DNA of 64,000 bases from Anaerolineae bacterium (lineage in GTDB: Bacteria; Chloroflexota; Anaerolineae; DRVO01), in contig JABLXR010000010.1 in the NCBI GenBank assembly GCA_013178015.1, positions 1-64,000 on the forward strand, read 5' to 3'. Below, in pieces: positions 49,546 to 57,813 of this stretch (the stretch's first letter is position 1; each line of letters opens with the position of its first letter). Below the pieces are notes generated by a model. That model ran no database searches, was not told the DNA's origin, and saw only the letters and a program-made list of their open reading frames with translations. Made by a program: the position numbers and the translations under genes.

Positions 49546-49554
49546 ATTGTAGCA
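49546..49554 (-). promoter_or_regulatory. Extended -10 promoter of the KaiC-like cassette
   Basis: The minus strand reads TGCTACAAT, about 40 bases before the first gene's start. The gap to the divergent dehydrogenase gene is only 181 bases, so the two promoters could interact. Confidence 0.5.
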
Positions 49555-49685
49555 GATTGGCCCCCCTCTTCGCATGCATCGCCTGGGCTGTAGCTCCCGG
49601 CGATGCTTGACTGTGCCTCCGCCCCCGGCCACAATGGGTCCAGTCGGTAGGTTAGCCGTCGAGCGTTGGGTTCAGGAGTTGGGTC

Positions 49686-50900
49686 ATGGGTGGCACTGCA
49701 GATCGGGTCAGGTCGTTGTTGTTGCTCGTTCCTCTCCTCCTGGCAGTTGCTTCGCCCGCTCGGCGCGCGCAGGCCCAGGGTCCGACCTGGCCCAGCCTGA
49801 GCCTGACCTTGGTGGCCGATGGCTTCGTCTCGCCTGTCCACATCGCGTCTGCCGGAGACGGGAGCGACCGCCTGTATGTAGTGGAGCAGGCAGGCCGCAT
49901 CCTCATAGTGGAGGGCGGGGTCGCGTTGCCGGTGCCTTTCCTAGACATTCGCGATCGGGTGCTCTCCGGCGGCGAGCGGGGCCTGTTCAGCGTGGCCTTC
50001 CCCCCGGGCTACGCCGACAAGGGCTACTTCTACGTCAACTACACCCGCACCCCGGACGGTGACACTATCGTGGCCCGGTTTCACCTCCTGCCCGGCAGCC
50101 CGGACCAGGCCGACCCGGCCTCCGAGGAGGTGATCCTGCACGTGGCTCAGCCAGCCAGCAACCACAACGGTGGCCAGCTGGCCTTCTCTCCCCGCGACGC
50201 CTACCTATACGTGGGAATGGGCGACGGCGGAGGCTCACCCGACCAGCGGTCCCAGGATCCGTCCACTCTCCTGGGCAAGCTGCTGCGGCTGGACGTGGAG
50301 TCGTCCGTCGGTGCAGCCTACGCAGTGCCGGATGACAACCCGTTCGTGGGAGAGGAGGGATATCGGTCGGAAATCTGGGCTCTAGGGCTACGCAATCCCT
50401 GGCGCTTCTCCTTCGACCGGCTGACTGCCGACCTCTACATCGCCGATGTGGGCCAGTCCGCCTGGGAGGAGATCAACTACCAGCCGGCCCCGAGCCCCGG
50501 CGGCGAAAACTATGGCTGGCCCATAATGGAAGGCCCTGACTGCTACAACACCCCCGACTGCCAGGAGGTGCCGGGGCTGACCTTGCCAGTGTGGTACTAC
50601 GGGCGGAGCGAGGGGCGATCGGTGACCGGCGGTATGGTCTACCGGGGAGAGCGCTCCGCCACCTTGCGCAGCCTCTACCTCTTTGCGGACTGGGGATCCG
50701 GGCGCCTGTGGGGCTTGCGCCGGGTAGGCTCGCAATGGGAGAGTGCCCTGCTGCTGGACACCACCTACGCTATCTCCACCTTCGGTGAGGACGAAGCGGG
50801 GGAGGTCTACGTCGCCGATCACGCCGGAGGAGGCTTGTACCGTCTGGAAGCGCCGGGCCGGCTGATCTACGTTCCGCTGGTGCGGGATAGCAGGAGGTAG
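49686..50900 (+). CDS. PQQ-dependent sugar dehydrogenase (soluble glucose/sorbosone dehydrogenase family)
   Basis: A 404-aa exported beta-propeller enzyme. The signal peptide (about 1-31) ends near RRAQAQ. The propeller starts LTLVADGFVSPVHIASAGDG, has GERGLFSVAFPPGYADKGYF, then SNHNGGQLAFSPRDAYLYVGMGDGGG (catalytic His and calcium/PQQ region) and GLRNPWRFSFDR. It oxidises sugars outside the cell with PQQ. The C-terminus ends RLIYVPLVRDSRR, resembling the YLPLV-type tails of other secreted proteins in this phylum and perhaps a sorting or anchoring signal. The ATG is at 49686, preceded by GGAGTTGGGTC. Its gene is divergent from the KaiC-like cassette. Confidence 0.9.
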   Translation: MGGTADRVRSLLLLVPLLLAVASPARRAQAQGPTWPSLSLTLVADGFVSPVHIASAGDGSDRLYVVEQAGRILIVEGGVALPVPFLDIRDRVLSGGERGLFSVAFPPGYADKGYFYVNYTRTPDGDTIVARFHLLPGSPDQADPASEEVILHVAQPASNHNGGQLAFSPRDAYLYVGMGDGGGSPDQRSQDPSTLLGKLLRLDVESSVGAAYAVPDDNPFVGEEGYRSEIWALGLRNPWRFSFDRLTADLYIADVGQSAWEEINYQPAPSPGGENYGWPIMEGPDCYNTPDCQEVPGLTLPVWYYGRSEGRSVTGGMVYRGERSATLRSLYLFADWGSGRLWGLRRVGSQWESALLLDTTYAISTFGEDEAGEVYVADHAGGGLYRLEAPGRLIYVPLVRDSRR

Positions 50901-51075
50901 CGCCGGTCGAGCCCCGGGCCGCAGCTTTGACAGCGACGACCGGGCTGCCTACAGTACCGGCGTGCCCGCCTGTCGGCTGAGCGGCGCGGGGGCCCGACCG
51001 GCGTCCGGCGGAGGCTCGGCAAGCGAGGCCGGCCCCGGGCGAAGTTCGGCTCGGCCCAAGGGAGAGCCTCGGCTT

Positions 51076-52362
51076 ATGGCCTTGGATTACCTAGACAGCC
51101 TGCGCCGCTTCGGGCGGGACGCCCGCCTCGTCTTCCTCGCGGCGGCGGTCCTCTGGTTCAGCATCTTCGGCGTCTACTCCGTGCTGTTCAACCTGTACTT
51201 GCTGCGGCTGGAGTTCGGGCCAGAGTTCGTGGGGCTGGTCAACGCCGGCGGTCTGCTGTCCGGGTCGCTTTGCGCCCTGCCGGCAGGCGAGATCGGGCGG
51301 CGCTGGGGCACCCGTCGAGCCATGGCCGGCGGGTTGGCCCTGGCGGCACTGGGCTACGGACTGGCTCCGCTGGCCTCGGCCGTGCCCGAGGACGTGCGCG
51401 CCCCATGGCTGCTGGTGACGTACTTCATCGGCTGCCTAGGCGCCTTCGCCGTGTACATGGTGAATGTCACTCCCTACCTCATGGGCGTCACCGATGAGGA
51501 ACAGCAGAACCATGCCTTCTCCCTGCTCTCCGCAATCCCTGCTGCGGCCGCCTTTCTGGGGTCGCTGGCGGGCGGATTGCTGCCTTCCGCCTTCGCCGGG
51601 CTGTCCGGAGCCGGCCTCGATTCGGCGGCGCCCTACGGTAGCTCCCTGATACTGGCGGCCCTTCTGCTGCTTCCGGCTGTAGGGGCCGTCTGGCGCGCGG
51701 GCAACCCGCGCTCGGATCCGGCGCCGCCCCAGGCAAAGGGCGGCCGAAACAGCGGGGGCGCACCCATAGGGCTCATGGCCGCTCTGGCGGTGGCGCTGTT
51801 CGTGCGCGCCTGCGGCCAGGGCACCACGCGGGTGTTCTTCAACGTCTATTTGGACGATGGGCTGGCCGTGCCCACGTCGCTCATCGGCACGCTGGCCGCC
51901 GTCAGCCAGTTGGTGGCCATTCCGGCAGCGCTGACTACGCCCCTCCTGGCCCGGCGCTGGGGCAACGCCCGCACTTACGTCGTGGCCATCCTGGGCATGG
52001 CGGCCGGGCTGCTGCCCCTGGCGCTGATCCCTCGCCGGGAGGCGGCTGCCCTCGGCTACCTGGGCGTGACTGTGTTCTTCGCCCTGGCCAGCCCCTCCAT
52101 AACGGTGTTCAGCCAGTCGCTGGTGCCGACGCGCTGGCGCCCCACCATGGAAGGGTCGGTGATGATGGCAGTGAACCTGGGTCGGGCCAGCATGGCTTTC
52201 GGGGGCGGCTACATAATCGCCTCCTCCGGCTATCGCACTCTCTTCCTCACCGGGGCGACCCTGATGGTGGCCGGGGCCCTGCTCTTCTGGGGCTACTTCC
52301 GGCATCCCCGCGGCGAGTTGGCCCGGACGGCAGCGCCGGCGCCGGTAGCGCCACCGGGGTGA
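51076..52362 (+). CDS. Major facilitator superfamily transporter
   Basis: A 428-aa integral membrane protein with about twelve helices. The motif-A-type loop between helices 2 and 3 is LPAGEIGRRWGTRRAMAGG, and a central polar loop (about 205-240) separates the two halves. The second half repeats the pattern (LLARRWGNARTYVVAILGM). The start at the ATG at 51076 fits GGGAGAG upstream; the frame to 50962 has no transmembrane signal. The substrate is unknown; the protein looks like a drug/sugar-type exporter with no specificity marker. It follows the PQQ dehydrogenase by 175 bases. Confidence 0.87.
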   Translation: MALDYLDSLRRFGRDARLVFLAAAVLWFSIFGVYSVLFNLYLLRLEFGPEFVGLVNAGGLLSGSLCALPAGEIGRRWGTRRAMAGGLALAALGYGLAPLASAVPEDVRAPWLLVTYFIGCLGAFAVYMVNVTPYLMGVTDEEQQNHAFSLLSAIPAAAAFLGSLAGGLLPSAFAGLSGAGLDSAAPYGSSLILAALLLLPAVGAVWRAGNPRSDPAPPQAKGGRNSGGAPIGLMAALAVALFVRACGQGTTRVFFNVYLDDGLAVPTSLIGTLAAVSQLVAIPAALTTPLLARRWGNARTYVVAILGMAAGLLPLALIPRREAAALGYLGVTVFFALASPSITVFSQSLVPTRWRPTMEGSVMMAVNLGRASMAFGGGYIIASSGYRTLFLTGATLMVAGALLFWGYFRHPRGELARTAAPAPVAPPG

Positions 52363-52420
52363 ATGCGAGTGCAGGCGGATAGCCGCCGTCCACGCCTTCA
52401 GTGAGAGGTATTGCGGGATG

Positions 52421-52449
52421 TTGACAGCAGTGACTTGGCGCTGTAACTT
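52421..52449 (+). promoter_or_regulatory. Sigma70 promoter of rpsU
   Basis: A consensus TTGACA and TAACTT are separated by 17 bases, about 70 bases before the S21 start. Confidence 0.65.
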
Positions 52450-52521
52450 ATGAATTCGTGGTCACGACGAGCGAGAATGATCATGGTGTAGGGACACCAA
52501 GCGGGAGGGGGGTGAGGACTA

Positions 52522-52734
52522 GTGCGGGTTGAGCTTCGCTCCGGTGAGTCGCAGGAGCAATTGCTGAAGCGGTTCCGGCAGCAGGTGATGAAAGAGAAGA
52601 TCCTCTCGGAAGTGCGCAAGCGCCGTTGGTACATGTCCAAGGGCGAGAAGACGCGCATCGCCAAGGCCAAGGCCATACGCCGGGCCCGTCGCAAGGCTCG
52701 TCAGCAGGAGCGCCGTCAGGCCTCCCAGCGCTAG
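52522..52734 (+). CDS. rpsU: 30S ribosomal protein bS21
   Basis: A 70-aa ribosomal protein rich in Arg and Lys. It starts at a GTG at 52522 within the leader GGGAGGGGGGTGAGG. The sequence is typical: RVELRSGESQEQLLKRFRQQ, an alpha-helical middle (KEKILSEVRKRRWYMSKGEK) and a basic tail (RRARRKARQQERR). S21 sits on the small subunit near the anti-Shine-Dalgarno end of 16S rRNA and aids initiation. It forms a single-gene unit between its promoter and the terminator at 52800. Confidence 0.97.
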   Translation: MRVELRSGESQEQLLKRFRQQVMKEKILSEVRKRRWYMSKGEKTRIAKAKAIRRARRKARQQERRQASQR

Positions 52735-52799
52735 GCACGGCTTGGCCGTGTCCGCGCTAGGCACGGCCCTCGCAGCGTCGCGGTCGGGATCGAGACATG

Positions 52800-52825
52800 A
52801 AGGAGCCTGTAGTGAAAGGCTCCTT
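52800..52825 (+). terminator. Terminator of rpsU
   Basis: AAGGAGCCT and AGGCTCCTT form a 9-bp stem around GTAGTGAA, followed by TTCG. Two copies of GCTAGGCACGGC lie just before it (52730-52770). Confidence 0.8.
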
Positions 52826-52855
52826 TTCGCCTTGGCCCTGTGCGCGCCTCACCGG

Positions 52856-53890
52856 CTAGGCGACTCGAGCACCCTGTTCGTACGCCCCCTTGAGCGCCCG
52901 CAGGGCCCGCAGGGTCACCCACTTGCTGGGCTGCTTCTTGGCCCCGTAATGTGCCCAGGTCTTGCCTGAATAGTCGTACTCCAGCGCCCACCGGCCCGAG
53001 ACGTCCCGCTTGCCGCCGATGTACTCCAGGGTGTGGGCCAGGCGGGAGTCGGCGCCGCGCCCCAACGCCACCATGGCCTCCGCCACCTGGAGCACGTCGG
53101 TGATGTAGAAGAGAGGGAAGCCTAGCTTCCACCAATTGCCGCTGGGCTTGGCACTGTAGCCGCGGGGGTACTGGCAGGCCACCGGGTCGGTGGAGAGGAA
53201 GAACTCCACCCCGGCCTCGATGGCGCGCTGGACTAGGGGCGTGCGCCGCTCGGGGGGCCAGCAGGAGAAGGCTAGCATCACCTTGGCGCCACCCCAGGCA
53301 CACGAGGTCCCGTTGTGGGCGCCACAGGCGAACAGGGGACCACACTTGCCGGCGTAGTAGCGTACCAGGGCGTGACGGTCTTCCTTTGGAGCCAACCCTT
53401 CGCCGGTGACGGTACGCGCCATCCACTCGAAGGCGGCCTCCAGCCGGGCAGGGTCGCACCCCAGGGCCAGAAGGGAGGCGCACAGATTGCCCTGCAGGCA
53501 GTCCACCGTTCCCGAGGGAGGACCGGTGACGCTGAACTGCCCTGTGGCCTGGAGACCGTGGTCGAGGGCGTAGGCACAGGCCCGGCCCACCCGGTCGTCT
53601 GCGTCAGCAGAGGCGCCCAACTGCGCCAGGGATATCAGCGACCAGACGGTGGAACGGTACTTGGGCAGGTACCCGGGGCCCGGCTTGACCCAATAGCCAT
53701 CTGGGTGCATGGCGTCCAGTATGTCGGCGATGGGCCCGCGGACGTGGGCCTCGGCGCGCGCGATCTCCAGCTCCCCATCGCCCTGGGGCCGGTCCAGCAG
53801 GTCGCGCAGCGCCAGGTAGCGGACGCCAGGATCGGCCTGGTCCAGCAGCCAGTCGAGGGAATCGCCGCCGAACTGATCCATCCATGACAT
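52856..53890 (-). CDS. Alpha/alpha-toroid (prenyltransferase/terpene-cyclase-like) protein
   Basis: A 344-aa protein with several helix-pair repeats of the squalene cyclase/prenyltransferase type: DWLLDQADPGVRYLALRDLL, YRSTVWSLISLAQLGA, NLCASLLALGCDPARLEAAF, RGYSAKPSGNWWKLGFPLFY, TLEYIGGKRDVSGRWALEYD. The DXDD-type catalytic motif of cyclases is absent, so it is more likely a structural or binding version. The start is the ATG at 53890 (AAGGAGA seven bases upstream); the frame continues upstream without similarity. Database homologues are sometimes misnamed after nitrogenase proteins. The function is unknown. Confidence 0.78.
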   Translation of the reverse strand: MSWMDQFGGDSLDWLLDQADPGVRYLALRDLLDRPQGDGELEIARAEAHVRGPIADILDAMHPDGYWVKPGPGYLPKYRSTVWSLISLAQLGASADADDRVGRACAYALDHGLQATGQFSVTGPPSGTVDCLQGNLCASLLALGCDPARLEAAFEWMARTVTGEGLAPKEDRHALVRYYAGKCGPLFACGAHNGTSCAWGGAKVMLAFSCWPPERRTPLVQRAIEAGVEFFLSTDPVACQYPRGYSAKPSGNWWKLGFPLFYITDVLQVAEAMVALGRGADSRLAHTLEYIGGKRDVSGRWALEYDYSGKTWAHYGAKKQPSKWVTLRALRALKGAYEQGARVA

Positions 53891-54127
53891 GAGCGCGTCT
53901 CCTTGATCGCCTCGTGAGCTGGCTCGCCTTGCCGTTCCGGCACCGCTAGCCGCCGGCACCCCAGCCGCGCACACGGAGGGCGAGGCCCCATATGCCATGC
54001 CAACCATCCGGTCCCGCCCGATCATTGTAGCGGGGCCGCTCGCTGCGCGGTAGTCCACCTGAGGATGCCTGGCTTGGCAGCCGAGAACCGCGCTCGCCGT
54101 CCTCAGACCAGGAAGGTTGTGTCCCGC

Positions 54128-54847
54128 TCACCGGGCGCCAGGCTCGGTGCTCTGCGTCTCCTCCTCCCGGTAGTAGTCGCAGACGTCGCGCAGGGGGCAC
54201 TTTCCATGCCGGGGCGCGCGCGACAGGCACACCTGCTGGCCTAGGTGTAGCAGGTTGACGTGGAAGTTGTACAGCGTCTGCGGATCCGGGGGCAGCAGGG
54301 CCAGTAGCTCCTCGTGCGCCGCCGCCGCGCTCACCTTGCGCCCGATCAGTCCCACCCGCTGGCTCACCCGGTGGACGTGGGTGTCCACCGGCAGGAGAGG
54401 CTTGCCGAAGCAGAACAGCAGCACCAGGGACGCCGTCTTGATGCCCACGCCTGGCAGCCTCATGAGCCAGTTGCGGCCCTCCTCGGGGCTCAGGTCCCGT
54501 AGGAAGTCTATGCTGGGCTTCCCCTCCGTTTCGGTGATGATGCGCAAGGCCCTCTGGATGTTGCCCGCCTTGGCGTACTCGAAGTTGGCCCCCCGGATGG
54601 CCTGAGCCAGGTCCTCGAGGGGCGCATCCCGGATGGCCTCCCAGGACCCGTACTGCCGCCACATGCGCTCGTATGCCTGGGCCTCGTTCTTCTGAGTGGT
54701 GCGGTGGGAGAGCATGGTGGCCACGAGCTCGTGCATGGGCCCCCGGCGGGGGATCAGACGTCGCTCCCCATAGAACTCGATGAGGCGCCGGTGCACCTCC
54801 AGGGCCCTGGCCGACAGGTCGCCAGCGGCAAGGCTTACCTCGGGCAC
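54128..54847 (-). CDS. nth: Endonuclease III-like DNA glycosylase
   Basis: A 239-aa base-excision repair enzyme that removes oxidised pyrimidines and cuts the abasic site. The helix-hairpin-helix is LPGVGIKTAS near 131-140, with catalytic Lys K137 and catalytic Asp D155 in PVDTHVHRV. The iron-sulfur region reads C207-x6-H214-x2-C217-x5-C223, where the second ligand, normally Cys, is His. The start is a GTG at 54847, three bases after the tspO stop, so both genes are co-transcribed. A His ligand would be unusual; the cluster might be changed or lost. Confidence 0.92.
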   Translation of the reverse strand: MPEVSLAAGDLSARALEVHRRLIEFYGERRLIPRRGPMHELVATMLSHRTTQKNEAQAYERMWRQYGSWEAIRDAPLEDLAQAIRGANFEYAKAGNIQRALRIITETEGKPSIDFLRDLSPEEGRNWLMRLPGVGIKTASLVLLFCFGKPLLPVDTHVHRVSQRVGLIGRKVSAAAAHEELLALLPPDPQTLYNFHVNLLHLGQQVCLSRAPRHGKCPLRDVCDYYREEETQSTEPGAR

Positions 54848-54850
54848 CGG

Positions 54851-55324
54851 TCAGCGCCGATGGTTGAGGCGCCAGAGCTCATAGTTGAGGACGGCAGCGA
54901 AGGAAGTCCACAGCTGGTAGGGCACCAGCAGCAGCCCCGCCAGCGGCCGCACCCGATAGAAGCTGGTCAGCGTGGCCAGAATCAGCCCCCACAGGGCGGC
55001 TATCTCGACCAGGGCTAGGTCCACTCGGCGCAGGCCGAAGAAGATGACCGACCACAGGATGTTGAGGCTCAGCTGCAGCCCGTAGAGCCGCAGGGCCCGA
55101 TCCTTGTGGGGGGAGTCGCTCCGGGAGACCAGCCAGGACGCCGCCCCCATCATGGTGTAAAGGATGGTCCAGGCCGGACCGAACACCCAGCCGGGTGGGT
55201 TCCAGGAGGGCTTGCGTAGGCCGCGGTACCAGGTGTCTACCGAGGAGGCGGTGGCGAGGGCGCCGATGCCTCCAGCGGCGTTGGGCACGAGCAACGCTAA
55301 CAACAGGGTCGGGAGCTTGTCCAT
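54851..55324 (-). CDS. TspO/MBR family protein
   Basis: A 157-aa membrane protein with five helices: LLLALLVPNAAGGIGALATA, then KPSWNPPGWVFGPAWTILYT (the family signature W-x-P-P-x-x-x-F-x-x-x-W), LNILWSVIFFGLRRVDLALV and a C-terminal LWTSFAAVLNYELW. TspO proteins bind tetrapyrroles and are linked to oxygen or stress responses. The start is the ATG at 55324, preceded by AGGAGAGTCT; the frame upstream is not coding. It forms an operon with nth. Confidence 0.93.
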   Translation of the reverse strand: MDKLPTLLLALLVPNAAGGIGALATASSVDTWYRGLRKPSWNPPGWVFGPAWTILYTMMGAASWLVSRSDSPHKDRALRLYGLQLSLNILWSVIFFGLRRVDLALVEIAALWGLILATLTSFYRVRPLAGLLLVPYQLWTSFAAVLNYELWRLNHRR

Positions 55325-55548
55325 AGACTCTCCTGGCCAGCCCTCCTCACCGAAAACGGGCAAGAGGGCCGGCGCCACTAACAGGCAGACCGACTGCCCT
55401 AAGGTAGGCTAACTTCATCCAGTCTACCGGCAGCCTGGGTCACCGTCAATGCGCCCGATGAGGATGCACTTCGGTTCTCTTGGCGGCCAGTTGTCTTCCG
55501 TGCTCGTGACCTCCTCGGGTCATGCTCGACGGAGCCTCTGTCTGCGCC

Positions 55549-55622
55549 GTGAAGCGTCTCGGCTTGCCAGCACGGAGATTCCTCGCTGTCGCTCGGAATG
55601 ACAGAAGGGGATCGGTCGTGAC
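55549..55622 (+). repeat. Dispersed repeat, type A, second copy
   Basis: Closely matches 1119-1192, from GTGAAGCGTCTCGGCTTGCC to CGTGAC. It is followed by GACGCTGCTCATGATG and then a type-B core, the same order as near the left end of the window. Confidence 0.75.
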
Positions 55623-55697
55623 CTGTCGCTGACGCTGCTCATGATGCCGGGAGACGCCGACGGGGGAGACCGGTGGGCGCCGACGCTGGCCCTCCTA

Positions 55698-55729
55698 CAG
55701 TGTCATGCCGAACGTAGTGAGGCATCTCC
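55698..55729 (+). repeat. Dispersed repeat, type B, single copy
   Basis: CAGTGTCATGCCGAACGTAG then TGAGGCATCTCC, followed by a GCGGGTGCAGACCCTT segment like that after the arrays at 1713 and 1910. No gene is seen in the rest of the gap (55325-55952). Confidence 0.75.
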
Positions 55730-55952
55730 CGGCCGCGGGTGCAGACCCTTCGCTGGCCCTCGGGGCCTGCCCCCTGCCTGCCTAACGGGTGACGCAGAGG
55801 CGCTCGGGGCTTCCCAAGCTGCACCCGAACGCGGGCGGAAGCCCTCGCCCGCGGCAGCGAACAGGGGGAGGGGACGATTCATCGCCCTGGCCAGCACCAT
55901 CCTGCCCAAGAACTAAGGTGCACGCGGCCGCGGCCGATCGGTGGCGCTCGCC

Positions 55953-56816
55953 CTACAGCACCAGCCGCGCTATCGGCACGGCGTAGCCCGGCACGTCGAG
56001 GGCTCCGTGCGCCTCCGTCTCCTCTAACACCAGCGACTGCCAGCGACTCCGGTAGCCCAGCTGCTGCAGAGTGAGCCAGAAATGACACATGGCGATGCCT
56101 ACGTCCAGCCGGTAGTAGGGCCTGCCGGGCCGATCGTTCCAGCGCTGAGGGCGGCTGTCAGCCAGGGCAAAGATGGTGTTCTCGCTCATGAGGAAGTACC
56201 AAGGCTGCACGTTGGACCAGGAGGGGGCCAGCCGGGCCATCTCCAAGGCGCGCCAAATCTCGGGTGGCACCAGCGTGGGCGCCACTGGCTCGCCCCAGCG
56301 CTGCCAGAAGGCGAACTCCTCCAGCGGTTTGCGCGTGCCCCGACGGGCCGAGACGTTCCGTACCAGAGACCGGGTCCACGCCTGACGCCGGCCGGGCGCC
56401 GGCCATCCCACCGGGCTGAGGGCCACCACGTCCTCGGGCGACCCCCCGATGCGCTCGGCCAGGTATCGGGCGCGGAAGAAGCCCGCCATCCAGCAGGTGC
56501 CCAGCCCCAGGGCTGTCGCGGCCAGAACCGCCTGTTCCATGCGGAAGCCGACTTCCTCCATCCGCCCCGGATGGGGCTCAGCCCGGCCTATGAAGTACCA
56601 GGGGGCGGGACTGGCCACGGCCAGGGCTCCCACGGCGCTGCGGCTGTGCAGAGAGGAGAAGGGCACCAGAGCCACCTGGGCGTTTGTACGGGCATCGAGG
56701 GGCTCCACCCCGGCCACGGCCTTGCGCAGAGCGGCGAGGGTATCCTCAGGCACGGGCGCGTCTCGGTAGCGCCGCACGCTCCGCCGTCGCTCGATGGCTG
56801 CCATCCAGTCGGTCAT
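55953..56816 (-). CDS. Nitroreductase-family oxidoreductase
   Basis: A 287-aa flavin-dependent oxidoreductase-type protein: MAAIERRRSVRRYRDAPVPE at the start (FMN-phosphate-binding Arg pattern), a middle with TALGLGTCWMAGFF, then APSWSNVQPWYFLM (active-site and dimer segment). It is longer than the usual ~200 residues and looks like two nitroreductase-like halves, as in TM1586-type proteins. The start is the ATG at 56816; an ATG three codons earlier abuts the GGAGGG site. The likely role is reduction of nitro, quinone or similar compounds using NAD(P)H. It is a single gene, divergent from the ZIP transporter. Confidence 0.85.
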   Translation of the reverse strand: MTDWMAAIERRRSVRRYRDAPVPEDTLAALRKAVAGVEPLDARTNAQVALVPFSSLHSRSAVGALAVASPAPWYFIGRAEPHPGRMEEVGFRMEQAVLAATALGLGTCWMAGFFRARYLAERIGGSPEDVVALSPVGWPAPGRRQAWTRSLVRNVSARRGTRKPLEEFAFWQRWGEPVAPTLVPPEIWRALEMARLAPSWSNVQPWYFLMSENTIFALADSRPQRWNDRPGRPYYRLDVGIAMCHFWLTLQQLGYRSRWQSLVLEETEAHGALDVPGYAVPIARLVL

Positions 56817-57002
56817 CGCCGGCATCCCTCCGTCTGCCCGGCCTCTGTGCCCCTGCACTCGGGCACCGCGCATTGTGGGCCAGGTGCTGCTGCTGCACAA
56901 GCGGGGCGGCGCCATCCGTTGCCCTGTGGACGATCGGCCACGCCTGGGGTAAGCTGAGCCAGTTGGCCCGGCTCTGATGCGGGCCACCCGAGTGGGAGAG
57001 AC

Positions 57003-57755
57003 ATGCCTGAGAGCGCCTTCGTGCCGGTGTTGATAGCCAGTGTTCTCGCCGGGTTCGCCACCATGACCGGCATTGTCCTGGTGAGCCTCTACGGTCACTG
57101 GGCACGCCGGAACTCCATCTACTTTGCCAGCTTCGCTGCCGGCGCGCTCATCTCGGTGTCGTTCCTGCACCTCATCCCCGAGTCCATGGAGATGACCAGC
57201 AACGGCCCCCTGTACCTTCTGGCCGGCTTCCTGGGGCTGTACCTACTCAACCGGGTCATGCACCTCCACAGCGGCCACGAGCACAACCATTTGGAGTCGG
57301 CCGTCCACATCGCCGAGAGCACCGGGGTCGTGACCGTGCTGGGAATCGGCTTTCACTCCTTCATAGATGGGGTTATCTACTCGGTCACCTTCAACGTGAG
57401 TGTCCTCACGGGAGCGCTGGCGGCCATAGGCATGGTGCTCCACGAGGTGCCCGAGGGGGTCATCGCCTTCGTGATTCTGCACCGGGCCGGGTATAGCAGG
57501 AAGGGTGCCTTCCTGGGGGCAACTCTGGCCGCGGCAGTGAGTACCCCCTTGGGGGCCCTTCTTTCCTTCCCTTTCGTGGACTCTATCGCCGCGGCCGATC
57601 TGGGGCTCATGCTGGCCCTGGCCGGGGGAGTGCTGCTGTACGTGGGCGCCTCTCACCTGCTCCCCGAGGTGGAGCGGGAGAATCGGGCCTCGACCGTACT
57701 GGCCCTGGCGGCAGGAGTGTTCGTCGCCCTGGTCACCGGGCTGATAGCGGAGTGA
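57003..57755 (+). CDS. ZIP-family metal transporter
   Basis: A 250-aa membrane protein with eight helices. The metal site is on helices 4 and 5: GIGFHSFIDGVIYSV (about 115-130) and MVLHEVPEGVIAFVI (about 144-158), with His, Asp and Glu ligands. A His-rich loop between helices 3 and 4 (HLHSGHEHNHLESAVH) can bind metal before transport. ZIP proteins move zinc or other divalent metals into the cytoplasm. The ATG follows GAGTGGGAGAGAC. A hydroxypyruvate isomerase-type gene follows after 58 bases. Confidence 0.93.
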   Translation: MPESAFVPVLIASVLAGFATMTGIVLVSLYGHWARRNSIYFASFAAGALISVSFLHLIPESMEMTSNGPLYLLAGFLGLYLLNRVMHLHSGHEHNHLESAVHIAESTGVVTVLGIGFHSFIDGVIYSVTFNVSVLTGALAAIGMVLHEVPEGVIAFVILHRAGYSRKGAFLGATLAAAVSTPLGALLSFPFVDSIAAADLGLMLALAGGVLLYVGASHLLPEVERENRASTVLALAAGVFVALVTGLIAE

Positions 57756-57813
57756 AAGGCGGCCGTCTCGTCGCTCGCTCGACCTGCGAAGGTGCAACTA
57801 CTAGGAGGAGACT

